DNA of 21,555 bases from Lachnospiraceae bacterium UBA3310 (GCA_002361355.1 DESQ01000022.1:1-21555), one strand, 5' to 3'; numbered from the stretch's first letter, positions 6,559 through 14,651 are shown. Numbers and translations: made by a program. Notes: generated by a model from the sequence alone, not told the origin.

Positions 6559-6670
6559 CGCGAGAAGAACTTCTAATCACTCGCAGCAGAGGCTGCATCG
6601 CAAAGTCAGCATAGCTGACTTGGAAGTTCCAAGTCTCGCGCAGGAGAATGCCTGAAAAGAGGCATTCTCC
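6559..6670 (+). promoter_or_regulatory. branched RNA-like structure in the clpP-clpX spacer
   Basis: An outer stem, CGCGAGA (6559-6565) with TCTCGCG (6634-6640), and a second closing stem, AACTTC (6568-6573) with GAAGTT (6623-6628), enclose two local hairpins. These are GCAGC/GCTGC (6583-6587 and 6592-6596, loop AGAG) and AAGTCAGC/GCTGACTT (6603-6610 and 6614-6621, loop ATA). A separate perfect 10-bp hairpin follows: GGAGAATGCC (6643-6652) with GGCATTCTCC (6661-6670). The whole is a multi-branched fold plus a stem-loop with no T run. It starts at the base after the clpP stop. It could be an mRNA processing or stability element, a partial attenuator, or a small palindromic repeat element inserted in the operon. 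Confidence 0.7.
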
Positions 6671-6699
6671 GAGAGTTTAAATGCTTTGGAAAGAGGATT

Positions 6700-7959
6700 A
6701 TGATGGCAGGAAAGATTTCTGAGGAAAAAGTGAGATGTTCTTTTTGTAATAAAACGCAGGATCAGGTCAAGAAGATGATTGCCGGCCCCGGCGGCGTCTA
6801 TATCTGTGACGAGTGTGTGGACATCTGCGCGGATATCATAGAGGAAGAGTATGAGGAGGATCCGGTGGCGGAAGAGCTGGAGATCAATCTCTTAAAGCCG
6901 GTGGAAATTAAAAATTTCCTCGACGAGTATGTGATCGGTCAGGAGGAAGCCAAGAAAGTGATGGCGGTCTCTGTCTACAATCACTACAAGAGGGTGACGG
7001 CACCTGTGGATGAGGACGAGGTGGAGCTGCAAAAGAGCAATATCATTATGATCGGCCCCACTGGTTCGGGTAAAACTTATCTGGCGCAGACGCTTGCCAA
7101 GATCATCAATGTCCCTTTTGCGATTGCGGATGCCACAACGCTGACGGAGGCGGGCTATGTGGGCGAGGATGTGGAAAACATTCTTCTCAAGCTGATTCAG
7201 GCGGCGGATTATGATATCGACCGGGCACAGTACGGTATTATTTACATTGATGAGATTGACAAGATTACAAAGAAAGGTGAAAATGTTTCCATCACCAGAG
7301 ATGTGTCGGGCGAAGGCGTCCAGCAGGCGCTTCTTAAGATCATCGAGGGGACGGTGGCCAGCGTGCCGCCGCAGGGAGGTAGGAAACACCCGCATCAGGA
7401 GCTTTTGCAGATTGATACGTCGAATATCCTCTTTATTTGCGGAGGCGCTTTTGATGGACTGGATAAAATTGTCGAGGAGAGACTGGATCGTCATTCCATC
7501 GGATTTAACGCACAGGTTGCGGAGAAGAGCGGTAAGGAGATCGGGGCGATCTTAAAGGAAGTGACGCCGCAGGATCTCATGAAATTCGGGTTGATTCCGG
7601 AGTTTATCGGTCGTGTACCGGTGACCGTGGCTCTGGACGGACTGGATAAGGAGGCGCTGGTTCGTATTTTGAAGGAGCCGAAAAATGCGCTGATTAAGCA
7701 GTACAAGAAACTTTTTGCTTTCGACGAGGTGAAACTCTCCGTGGAGGAGGATGCGGTGGAGGAGATCGCGAAACTTGCCCACGAAAGAAAGACCGGGGCC
7801 AGAGGCCTGCGTTCTATCGTGGAGAAAGTGATGATGGATGTGATGTACGAGATCCCTTCGGACGACAGCATTGCGGAGTGCATTCTTACGAAGAAAGCGG
7901 TGGACGGCGAGGAGAAGCCGCGCCTGAGATACCGCGACAGATTGTTACAGGCAAAATGA
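6700..7959 (+). CDS. clpX: ClpX, AAA+ unfoldase of ClpXP
   Basis: This 419-aa protein has the ClpX hallmarks in order. An N-terminal C4 zinc-binding domain (C13, C16, C36, C39) recognises substrates and adaptors. Walker A is GPTGSGKT at 119-126 and Walker B IIYIDEID at about 180-187. The pore-region RKH motif is near 228-230. The IGF loop that docks onto ClpP is at 267-269. It unfolds tagged proteins with ATP and threads them into ClpP. The start is ATG at 6700 or 6703, behind AAAGAGG near 6690. It lies in the same orientation as clpP, separated by the structured spacer, so differential expression of the two subunits is plausible. The C-terminal sensor-2 region (GARGLRSIVEKVM) is intact. A hairpin lies between this gene and lon. 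Confidence 0.98.
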   Translation: MMAGKISEEKVRCSFCNKTQDQVKKMIAGPGGVYICDECVDICADIIEEEYEEDPVAEELEINLLKPVEIKNFLDEYVIGQEEAKKVMAVSVYNHYKRVTAPVDEDEVELQKSNIIMIGPTGSGKTYLAQTLAKIINVPFAIADATTLTEAGYVGEDVENILLKLIQAADYDIDRAQYGIIYIDEIDKITKKGENVSITRDVSGEGVQQALLKIIEGTVASVPPQGGRKHPHQELLQIDTSNILFICGGAFDGLDKIVEERLDRHSIGFNAQVAEKSGKEIGAILKEVTPQDLMKFGLIPEFIGRVPVTVALDGLDKEALVRILKEPKNALIKQYKKLFAFDEVKLSVEEDAVEEIAKLAHERKTGARGLRSIVEKVMMDVMYEIPSDDSIAECILTKKAVDGEEKPRLRYRDRLLQAK

Positions 7960-7973
7960 TAATTAAGAAGATA

Positions 7974-7997
7974 AACGTCGCCAGATTTGGCGGCGTT
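7974..7997 (+). promoter_or_regulatory. hairpin between clpX and lon, weak terminator or attenuator
   Basis: AACGTCGCC (7974-7982) pairs with GGCGGCGTT (7989-7997) with one G-U pair around a 6-nt loop. The following T tract is poor (GTTTCTGG). Termination would be partial at best. It lies 15 nt after the clpX stop and about 30 nt before the lon start. Confidence 0.5.
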
Positions 7998-8026
7998 TCT
8001 GGTACTACCGAAAAAGGAATGATTTT

Positions 8027-10378
8027 ATGGATAACTGGAACAGGCAGCTCCCCACGGTGACGTTAAGGGGACTTACGATTCTGCCGGGTATGGTGATTCA
8101 TTTTGATTTGAGCAGGGATGCGTCTGTCTTGTCGGTGGAGCAGGCGATGTTGGGAGACCAGAGATTGCTGGTGGTGACCCAGAAGGATATCAATCAGGAG
8201 AATCCCGGCAAGGATGATGTTTACGATGTTGGGACGGTTGTATTGATCAGGCAGGTCAGTAAACTCCCCGAACGGATTTTACGCGTGCTGGTGGAAGGTG
8301 TTTCAAGAGCGCGTATTCAGGAGTTTACGCAGTCCGATGACGGCATCGTGACACAGGTGTCATATGAAAAAGACGACAATACGGATATTGACGAGATAGC
8401 TGCGGAAGCGATGACCAGAACGGTCAAAGAGACTTTGGAGGCTTACGGCGCCTGCTATCCCAAGGTGGGGAAGGCAGTGCAGGATCAGATTGAGGAAGGG
8501 ATGGAGCTGGGAAAGCTTCTTGACAGCATAGCCATCAACATGCCTCTTGCAGTGGCTGACAAGCAGCAGGTTTTGGGCGCTATATCGGTGCGGGAGCGGT
8601 TTACCATTTTGACGGGGATTCTCGCCAGAGAGGTGGAAGTCATCCGCATTAAAAACAGTCTGGCGAAGGATATTCGCGGACGGATTGATAAGAACCAGCG
8701 GGATTATATCCTGCGGGAGCAGATGCAGTATATCAAGGAGGAGCTGGGGGAGAATAATACCGATTCCGATGTGGAGCAGTTCCTGGGAGAGGTGGAGAAG
8801 CTGAAAGCGAAGCCTGCGGTGAAGGAAAAGATCTGCAAGGAGATTGCCCGCTATAAAAATGTGATTGGCAGCAGTTCCGAGAGCGCGGTGGAGCGTGCCT
8901 ATATCGAGACATTGCTGGAGCTTCCGTGGGATAAGGCGTCACGGGACAGCAGGGATCTTGCCGGAGCGGAAAAAATACTGAACGGGCAGCATTACGGGCT
9001 GGAGAAGGTCAAAGAGCGTATGCTGGAATTTTTGGCAGTGCGTATGCTGACGGGGAAGGCCGGCAGCCAGATTATCTGTCTGGTGGGGCCGCCCGGCACG
9101 GGCAAAACCTCCGTGGCAAAGAGTGTGGCGGAAGCACTTCACAAGCAGTATGTAAGAATCTGTCTTGGCGGCGTGCGGGACGAGGCGGAGATCAGAGGAC
9201 ACCGCAAGACCTATGTGGGCGCCATGCCGGGACGGGTGGTGGCAGCCTTAAAACAGGCGGGCGTGAAAAATCCGCTGATGCTTTTGGATGAGATTGACAA
9301 ACTGGGCAGCGACTACAAGGGCGATCCCTCTTCGGCACTTTTGGAGGTGCTTGACGGCGAGCAGAATTATGCCTTTCGCGATCATTATGTGGAGATCCCC
9401 ATTGATTTGTCGGAGGTGCTCTTCATCGCGACGGCTAACAGCCGTGAAGGGATTCCACGGCCGTTGCTTGACCGCATGGAAATCATAGAGGTGAACAGTT
9501 ACACTGCCAATGAGAAATTCCATATTGCGAAGGAGCATCTTGTGGCGAAGACGCTTAAGAAGAACGGAATCAAACCGGAGGAACTGACTTTTTGCGACGA
9601 GGCGATTCACGATATCATCCGCTTCTATACCAAGGAGGCGGGCGTCAGAGGGCTGGAACGTCAGATCGGCGCGGTTTGCCGGAAGGAGGCAAGAGAAATC
9701 CTTGCCCGCAGGAAAAAGAAACTGACGGAGAAAATAGAAGTATCTCCTGAGAGTCTGGAACACTATCTTGGCAAGCCAAAGTACAGGCAGGAAAAGATCA
9801 ATGAAAAGCCTGCTGTGGGTATTGTCAGAGGTTTGGCATGGACGAGTGTGGGAGGCGATACCCTTGAGATTGAGGTCAACATGATGCCCGGAGAGGGGAA
9901 AATTGACCTGACAGGTCAAATGGGGGATGTGATGAAGGAGTCCGCCAGAACAGCACTCAGCTATGTGCGCTCCGTCAGCGGCACTTATAAGATTGCGGAC
10001 AACTTTTATAAGAAGAAGGATTTTCACATCCATATTCCGGAGGGGGCAGTGCCGAAAGACGGCCCGTCCGCAGGCGTCACCATGGCGACAGCGCTTCTCT
10101 CGGCTGTGACCCAGACGCCCGTGCGCGCCGATCTGGCGATGACCGGAGAGGTCACTTTGCGGGGCAGGGTGCTTCCCATCGGCGGCTTGAAGGAAAAAAT
10201 ACTGGCGGCGAAAATGGCGGAGGTCAAAACCGTCCTTGTGCCGAGGGAGAATGAGAAGGATATCGAGGAAATTCCGGAGGAGATCAAGGAGGGACTGGAG
10301 ATCCTTTTTGTGGAGACGATGGAGGAAGTGGCGCGGTACGCCCTGCTGTCCGGGGGAGGACAAGAGAATGGTCATTAA
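8027..10378 (+). CDS. lon: Lon, ATP-dependent serine protease (LonA type)
   Basis: This 783-aa protein carries the full LonA layout. An N-terminal substrate-binding LAN domain opens with LPTVTLRGLTILPG and is followed by a long coiled-coil region. The AAA+ module has Walker A GPPGTGKT at 354-361 and the Walker B LMLLDEIDKLG. The C-terminal protease domain has the Ser-Lys dyad S681 (PKDGPSAG) and K722 (GGLKEK). Lon degrades misfolded and short-lived regulatory proteins in the cytoplasm. A LonB-type membrane-anchored paralogue, which often sits between clpX and lon in Clostridia and Bacillus, is absent here. The ATG at 8027 has a modest AAAGGA site about 10 nt upstream. The stop overlaps the start of ysxC by 11 nt, so the two are translationally coupled. 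Confidence 0.97.
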   Translation: MDNWNRQLPTVTLRGLTILPGMVIHFDLSRDASVLSVEQAMLGDQRLLVVTQKDINQENPGKDDVYDVGTVVLIRQVSKLPERILRVLVEGVSRARIQEFTQSDDGIVTQVSYEKDDNTDIDEIAAEAMTRTVKETLEAYGACYPKVGKAVQDQIEEGMELGKLLDSIAINMPLAVADKQQVLGAISVRERFTILTGILAREVEVIRIKNSLAKDIRGRIDKNQRDYILREQMQYIKEELGENNTDSDVEQFLGEVEKLKAKPAVKEKICKEIARYKNVIGSSSESAVERAYIETLLELPWDKASRDSRDLAGAEKILNGQHYGLEKVKERMLEFLAVRMLTGKAGSQIICLVGPPGTGKTSVAKSVAEALHKQYVRICLGGVRDEAEIRGHRKTYVGAMPGRVVAALKQAGVKNPLMLLDEIDKLGSDYKGDPSSALLEVLDGEQNYAFRDHYVEIPIDLSEVLFIATANSREGIPRPLLDRMEIIEVNSYTANEKFHIAKEHLVAKTLKKNGIKPEELTFCDEAIHDIIRFYTKEAGVRGLERQIGAVCRKEAREILARRKKKLTEKIEVSPESLEHYLGKPKYRQEKINEKPAVGIVRGLAWTSVGGDTLEIEVNMMPGEGKIDLTGQMGDVMKESARTALSYVRSVSGTYKIADNFYKKKDFHIHIPEGAVPKDGPSAGVTMATALLSAVTQTPVRADLAMTGEVTLRGRVLPIGGLKEKILAAKMAEVKTVLVPRENEKDIEEIPEEIKEGLEILFVETMEEVARYALLSGGGQENGH

Positions 10379-10961
10379 AAACGTAAATCTGGAGACCGTC
10401 TGCGGCATCACCAGCAAACTTCCCGAAAACAAGCTGCCGGAGTTTGCTTTTGCGGGAAAGAGCAATGTGGGAAAATCTTCCCTGATTAACGGGCTGATGA
10501 ACCGTAAGTCGTTAGCGCGCACCAGCTCTTCACCCGGAAAGACACAGACGATCAACTACTATAATATCAATGATGAGATGTATTTTGTAGATCTGCCCGG
10601 TTATGGCTATGCCACCGCCAACGTGAAGGTGAAGGCGCAGTGGGGCAAAATGATTGAGGATTATCTGCATCAGTCAAAAAAAATTCGTGCGGTTTTTCTG
10701 CTCGTTGATATCAGGCACGCGCCCTCGGAGAATGACAGGATTATGTACGACTGGATTTTAGACCGGGGTTATCAGCCGATCCTTATAGCGACGAAGCTGG
10801 ATAAGATTAAGCGCAGTCAGGTGGCGAAGCAGGTAAAACTCATTTGTGACACACTTGACGTTGTAGATGACACAACTGTCATACCTTATTCTTCCCTCAA
10901 TAAACAGGGGAGAGAGGAGATATATGATCTGCTGGATAGGTTGATGGAGGACACGAACTAA
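10368..10961 (+). CDS. ysxC: ribosome biogenesis GTPase YsxC/EngB
   Basis: The frame is open further upstream, but the correct start is the ATG at 10368, giving 197 aa beginning MVIKNVNLET. The upstream extension is arginine/tryptophan-rich shadow sequence inside lon, and GGGGAGGA near 10351 is the ribosome site. GTPase motifs are all present: G1 GKSNVGKS (30-37), the G2 threonine in GKTQTIN, G3 DLPGYG (75-80), G4 TKLD, and a G5-like SSL near the end. This family acts in late assembly of the 50S subunit and is usually essential. It overlaps the end of lon by 11 nt, an old and widespread association. The PerM-like gene starts 10 nt after its stop. Confidence 0.96.
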   Translation: MVIKNVNLETVCGITSKLPENKLPEFAFAGKSNVGKSSLINGLMNRKSLARTSSSPGKTQTINYYNINDEMYFVDLPGYGYATANVKVKAQWGKMIEDYLHQSKKIRAVFLLVDIRHAPSENDRIMYDWILDRGYQPILIATKLDKIKRSQVAKQVKLICDTLDVVDDTTVIPYSSLNKQGREEIYDLLDRLMEDTN

Positions 10962-10971
10962 AGGAGAGCCT

Positions 10972-12270
10972 ATGAGGAATGCCATTAAGTTATATTTGAA
11001 AGTGGTGCTGAATCTCTTTACAGCATTGGCGATTGTACTTCTGTGCATTTTTCTTCTGCCAAGATGCATCTGGTTCTTTATGCCGTTTATTGTAGGATGG
11101 GTCATTTCCCTGATCGCTTCCCCGGTGGTGCATTTTTTTGAGAAGAAGCTGAAAGTCAAGCGCAAAGCCATGACGGCGGTGGTGATTGTGGCCGTGCTGG
11201 CGGTGGTGGTATTGCTGGTATATCTGCTCCTTGCAAAGCTGGTCAAAGAGGGCATCAATTTTGTCAATGAGCTGCCGAATATCTGGAATTCTATTTTGAC
11301 GGAGTTTAATAAGGTGGGCGCGAACCTGCAGGGCGTTTATAACAGGATGCCTGCGGATATGCAGGCGACGATTGACGATGTCCTCCTTGAGCTTGGCGAT
11401 TATGCGGAAAGTATTATGGGCAGAGGCGAGCTGCCTTCTTTCGAGGCAGTGGGAAATGTGGCGAAGCAGATTCCGGACATTTTTCTAAGTGTAGTGATCT
11501 GCCTGCTCTCCGCCTACTTCTTTGTGGCGGATAAAGGGTATATGTCCGCTGCGGCAGAGAAGTATGTGCCGGCTTCGGTGCGCTACCATCTGGATTTGAT
11601 CCGCAGCAGTTTCCGGAATGCGGTTGGAGGATATTTCAGGGCGCAGTTTAAGATTGAGTGCTGGGTTTATATTCTTCTGGTCATCGGTTTGATGATTCTG
11701 GGTGTGGATTATGCATTTTTGGTGGCGTTTGGCATAGCGGTTCTGGATTTTCTTCCGGTATTTGGTACGGGGACGGTTATGCTGCCCTGGGCGGTCATTG
11801 AATTATTGTCGAACAACTACAGGATGATGTTTGGTCTTCTTGCAATCTGGTTGATCGGGCAGCTTGTGCGGCAGGTGATTCAGCCGAAGATTGTGGGGGA
11901 TTCCATCGGCATGGACGCCATACCGACGTTGTTTTTGCTCTACATCGGATACCGGGCCGCGGGCGTGCTTGGAATGATTCTGGCAGTTCCCATCGGCATT
12001 ATTCTGGTCAATCTTTATGAGGAGGGCGTTTTTGACACGACAAGGCAGAGCCTGCGCATTCTGGTGGCAGGATTCAACCATTTCCGAAAGATCCGGCCGG
12101 AGGATATGACAGTGGTGGAGGAATACGAAAGAGAGACAAAGGATATATATAAGCAGGAGACAGAACAAAAGAGAGCGGCGGCGGAGCAGCTTCATGAAGC
12201 CTCGCAGATCAAGATTGAGGAGCCGCGCATCCTAAAGAAGTATATTGACAAGAAGAAGTCAAAATCCTAA
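10972..12270 (+). CDS. AI-2E family (PerM-like) membrane transporter
   Basis: This 432-aa integral membrane protein has the topology of the AI-2E/PerM family. There are two N-terminal helices around PFIVGWVISLIASPVVHFFEKK, a third helix, and an extracytoplasmic segment (roughly 95-160). A C-terminal cluster of helices then includes LDFLPVFGTGTVMLPWAVIE and LIGQLVRQVIQPKIVGDSIG, both family-typical. Members include the AI-2 exporter TqsA and sodium/proton antiporters, so the transported species is open. The cytoplasmic tail is charged (many Glu/Lys) and longer than the minimal fold. The ATG at 10972 follows AAAGGAG closely. It begins 10 nt after ysxC and probably reads through from that operon. 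Confidence 0.9.
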   Translation: MRNAIKLYLKVVLNLFTALAIVLLCIFLLPRCIWFFMPFIVGWVISLIASPVVHFFEKKLKVKRKAMTAVVIVAVLAVVVLLVYLLLAKLVKEGINFVNELPNIWNSILTEFNKVGANLQGVYNRMPADMQATIDDVLLELGDYAESIMGRGELPSFEAVGNVAKQIPDIFLSVVICLLSAYFFVADKGYMSAAAEKYVPASVRYHLDLIRSSFRNAVGGYFRAQFKIECWVYILLVIGLMILGVDYAFLVAFGIAVLDFLPVFGTGTVMLPWAVIELLSNNYRMMFGLLAIWLIGQLVRQVIQPKIVGDSIGMDAIPTLFLLYIGYRAAGVLGMILAVPIGIILVNLYEEGVFDTTRQSLRILVAGFNHFRKIRPEDMTVVEEYERETKDIYKQETEQKRAAAEQLHEASQIKIEEPRILKKYIDKKKSKS

Positions 12271-12292
12271 ATAGACAGCGGGGAGTATGCCT

Positions 12293-12766
12293 GTGCAAAA
12301 AAGAAACTGGCTAAAACTCTTTTTTGCTATTTACATTTTGGTTGTTATAAAGGTCATAATTTTTAAATATCCCTACAGAGATTTGCTTGCGCTGGCAGCC
12401 GGCTGGCGAAGGGGCGTTATATGGCAGGGACTTTCCACGGCGAACTTTACGCCTTTTAAAACAATAAAAATGTATATAGATTATGCGTATAAACTGAATA
12501 GTGTGGAGAATCTTGCGGGCAATGTGCTGGCGTTTGTCCCTTTTGGGTTTCTCTTTCCCATGGTGGCAAGAGACGGGGAGCATTTTTTTGTGATGCTCTT
12601 AAATGCCTTCGTGTTTGTGCTCGGAATCGAAGTGTTTCAGCTTTTCAGCGCCTTCGGCGCATTTGATGTGGATGATATTCTCTTAAACTGTCTGGGCGCG
12701 TCACTCGGCTTTTTGATTTACCGTCTGGTACGGTTTGCGAGAAAGAAGAGAAAGGAGCGAAGATGA
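12293..12766 (+). CDS. VanZ-like membrane protein
   Basis: The protein has the VanZ-family motif series. FTPFKTI lies near the front, ENLAGNVLAFVPFGFLFPM in the middle, and the C-terminal block IEVFQLFSAFGAFDVDDILLNCLG holds the conserved E, Q and DxDD residues. There are four hydrophobic helices and a basic C-terminus. VanZ was first linked to teicoplanin resistance, but most chromosomal homologues are uncharacterised. An ATG at 12287 is only 1 nt from the ribosome site GGGGAG (12280-12285). The in-frame GTG at 12293 is 7 nt from it, so I choose GTG, giving 157 aa. The stop overlaps the next start by 4 nt (ATGA at 12763-12766), so the two are translationally coupled. Confidence 0.85.
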   Translation: MQKRNWLKLFFAIYILVVIKVIIFKYPYRDLLALAAGWRRGVIWQGLSTANFTPFKTIKMYIDYAYKLNSVENLAGNVLAFVPFGFLFPMVARDGEHFFVMLLNAFVFVLGIEVFQLFSAFGAFDVDDILLNCLGASLGFLIYRLVRFARKKRKERR

Positions 12767-13356
12767 TGGAAAGCTTATTGAAAAAAATCAAGACGAATGT
12801 GGTGGTTTCTTCCCTTCTGTGTGTCATTCTCGGTCTGGTTCTGGTTTTCCGGCCGGGATTGTCCATCCGGATTGTCTGTACCGCCGTGGGCGCAGTGCTG
12901 CTTGTGGCCGGCGTCATGCGGATCATCGAATATTTTGCCATGAGGGATGGCAGCATGTATGCGCAGGTCAATCTGGTATTCGGCATTGTTCTGGTGGTGG
13001 TGGGCGCCTGGATTGTCATGAAACCGGATACGGTACTGGCAATTATCCCGATTATCGTGGGAATTGTGATTGCGATACATGGTTTACATAACTTAAAACA
13101 AGCAATGGAACTGTGGCGGGACAAATATGCTGGATGGTGGATTGCTTTTCTCATGGGTGTGCTCACGGTAGGATTTGGCGTGCTGTTGGTCTGCAGGCCT
13201 TTCACAGCCATAGATACGGTGGTCATGCTGATCGGCATTTTCCTCATTTATGACGGGCTTTCCAATATCTGGATTGTCTCCAGAGTCTATAAGAACGCGA
13301 AGATGATGCGGCAGGAGATGGAAGCTGTGGACGTGGAAATCAAAGCGGAACGGTAG
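12763..13356 (+). CDS. DUF308/HdeD-like membrane protein
   Basis: This 197-aa protein has six predicted helices in three pairs. Repeated small-residue-rich hairpins (VVSSLLCVILGLVLVFRPG, NLVFGIVLVVVGAWIVMKPD, FLMGVLTVGFGVLLVCRPF) are the tandem pattern of the DUF308/HdeD family. HdeD is known from acid resistance in enteric bacteria; function in Firmicutes is not established. The C-terminus is a charged cytoplasmic tail. It starts with ATGATG inside the last codons of the VanZ-like gene, so their products are probably made together. No terminator follows clearly, but a new promoter lies at 13371. Confidence 0.87.
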   Translation: MMESLLKKIKTNVVVSSLLCVILGLVLVFRPGLSIRIVCTAVGAVLLVAGVMRIIEYFAMRDGSMYAQVNLVFGIVLVVVGAWIVMKPDTVLAIIPIIVGIVIAIHGLHNLKQAMELWRDKYAGWWIAFLMGVLTVGFGVLLVCRPFTAIDTVVMLIGIFLIYDGLSNIWIVSRVYKNAKMMRQEMEAVDVEIKAER

Positions 13357-13370
13357 TTACAAAATTTTAC

Positions 13371-13399
13371 TTGTATATTTGGGAAAGAAGTTTTATGAT
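13371..13399 (+). promoter_or_regulatory. promoter of the 151-aa gene
   Basis: TTGTAT (13371-13376) and TATGAT (13394-13399, 5 of 6 matches to the -10 consensus) are separated by exactly 17 nt. The site lies in the gap after the DUF308 gene. The leader would be about 60 nt. Confidence 0.5.
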
Positions 13400-13464
13400 A
13401 AAAAAGGGAATGATCCCGAATAATGAACCGGAAAAGTTGTGTCAAAGTAAAGAGGGAATGAAGT

Positions 13465-13920
13465 ATGACAATCGGAGCGATCAGTTTTCAACCTTATGTG
13501 TATCAGGTGAATGCGATAAGTCCTGCCAGCATGAACAGACTGTCCAGAATTTCGGATGATGTGCTGGATAAGAAGATCGATTACAGCGGCCTTACGAAGG
13601 CGGAAAATGAAAATCCGCTGAAAAGAGGGCAGACACTGGATTTTCAGGGAATGCTCGAGATGCAGATGCAGCGCGGCAGAAGCAATGCGGCGAAAGTTAT
13701 GAAGCCGCAGACAGATGGGACAGCGGAGCAGACGCAGGATGCGGCAGTGAAGTTTGACCGTGCGGGGGCTGTTATGCCTGAACAGACGCAAGATGCGGCA
13801 GCCGTGGAAAATGCCCAGACGGCGGATATGAACATGGGGAGTGGCAGTGCGGGAAGCGATATCACGAATTTCCGTATGCAGCAGGCGATCAACGCTTACG
13901 AGATGTTCATGACAGCGTAG
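13465..13920 (+). CDS. hypothetical 151-aa protein, lineage-type
   Basis: I cannot name this family with certainty. The protein is soluble, with no signal peptide or membrane segment. A conserved-looking head (MTIGAISFQPYVYQVNAIS) is followed by NPLKRGQTLDF and a Met/Gln/Ala-rich stretch. The middle holds an imperfect internal repeat, EQTQDAA, occurring twice about 22 residues apart, which suggests a flexible spacer. The C-terminus, FRMQQAINAYEMFMTA, looks like a conserved short amphipathic helix. Conserved ends around a variable middle suggest a protein that docks through its termini. The ribosome site is AAAGAGGG near 13452. A promoter lies upstream and a strong terminator directly downstream, so it is monocistronic. 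Expression signals make it a real gene. Confidence 0.75.
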   Translation: MTIGAISFQPYVYQVNAISPASMNRLSRISDDVLDKKIDYSGLTKAENENPLKRGQTLDFQGMLEMQMQRGRSNAAKVMKPQTDGTAEQTQDAAVKFDRAGAVMPEQTQDAAAVENAQTADMNMGSGSAGSDITNFRMQQAINAYEMFMTA

Positions 13921-13954
13921 GTTTGCGGACAGTATTGAATAGGAAAATCGGAAT

Positions 13955-13991
13955 CCCCATCTGAAAGAGACAGATTCAGGTGGGGCTTTTT
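13955..13991 (+). terminator. intrinsic terminator after the 151-aa gene
   Basis: An 11-bp stem (CCCCATCTGAA, 13955-13965, with TTCAGGTGGGG, 13975-13985, one T-G pair) is followed by C and five T residues (13987-13991). It is a strong Rho-independent signal. Confidence 0.92.
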
Positions 13992-14024
13992 CATTTATGT
14001 ACAGAGAAAACAGCGGAGGAGCTT

Positions 14025-14651
14025 ATGCGGGAAAAACTAAAGCCCTATATAGAGGAGAGTGCTTATGCGCAGATTTTGTCCCGCTATCATTTCAGGGAGA
14101 GCGATGAGGCACAGATTCGCGCTCTTACAAAGCGGCTGCTTTTTGAGGCAAAGCCGGCGCTCTACTATGCGCCGTGCAGGGAAGAGGAGCAGTCCCGGCT
14201 GGCGGTTTTGGTGACGCTGGGCGACGGGGTAGATGATTTACAAAGGATCTGTACGGAGGAAGGCAGACTGAGTGAGAGCTACATGATCGAATGTATTGCC
14301 ATGGAGCTTTTGGGAAATGCTTATGAACAGAGTGCAGAGAAAATTTATGACCATTATGGCCTATGGGCCGGGCAGTTTGCCTTTATCGGGGATACGGTGC
14401 CCATTGAGGAGATGAAGGCATTGTTTGAGGTCTTAAAGCCCCAGGATATTTCCTACAATCAGGCCTATATGCTCACACCCAAAAAGACGGTGGCGTTTTA
14501 TACGACGCTGTCAAAAAAACGACAGGAGACATATTGCGGGCAGTGCGAATCCTGCCGCAATACGAGATGCGCCCACAGAAAGGCACATCTCACATACGGG
14601 TATCAACAGATTTTCAGAAGAAAAGAGAATGGGAGAATACAAAGACGATGA
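14025..14651 (+). CDS. methionine synthase activation-domain-like protein with Cys cluster
   Basis: The frame opens at a GTG at 13980, but that lies within the preceding terminator. The ATG at 14025 has CGGAGGAG just upstream, giving 208 aa. The second half resembles the vitamin-B12-dependent methionine synthase activation (reactivation) domain. A glycine/tryptophan segment (YGLWAGQFAFIGDTVPIEEM) leads to the line LKPQDISYNQAYMLTPKKTVAFY, matching the family pattern of a start-of-helix leucine block and a Met/Leu-x-Pro-x-K-S/T-V core. It ends in C171-x2-C174-x2-C177-x4-C182, which could bind a metal or iron-sulfur cluster. The family binds S-adenosylmethionine during reductive reactivation of cobalamin enzymes. 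This short stand-alone form may serve a corrinoid protein encoded elsewhere. The stop overlaps the next start (ATGA). Family assignment is moderate. Confidence 0.6.
   Translation: MREKLKPYIEESAYAQILSRYHFRESDEAQIRALTKRLLFEAKPALYYAPCREEEQSRLAVLVTLGDGVDDLQRICTEEGRLSESYMIECIAMELLGNAYEQSAEKIYDHYGLWAGQFAFIGDTVPIEEMKALFEVLKPQDISYNQAYMLTPKKTVAFYTTLSKKRQETYCGQCESCRNTRCAHRKAHLTYGYQQIFRRKENGRIQRR

Noticed and set aside
6641..6670. Perfect hairpin before clpX as an intrinsic terminator
   Set aside because: It is followed by GAGAGTTTAAA, not a T run, so efficient termination is unlikely.
10236..10367. N-terminal extension of the ysxC frame into lon
   Set aside because: The extra 44 residues are Arg/Trp-rich out-of-frame lon sequence. 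The ATG at 10368 has a good ribosome site and gives the normal family length.
9248..10555. 435-codon minus-strand frame opposite lon
   Set aside because: It lies antisense to a complete, motif-verified lon gene, its translation is Arg/His/Leu-rich with no motif, and it has no ribosome site. It is a codon-bias shadow.
13371..13559. 62-codon frame overlapping the start of the 151-aa gene
   Set aside because: It has a TTG start with no ribosome site, lies in the promoter and leader, and is out of frame with the better-supported gene.
13980..14024. GTG start at 13980 for the methionine-synthase-like gene
   Set aside because: It falls inside the stem of the preceding terminator. The ATG at 14025 has a strong ribosome site.
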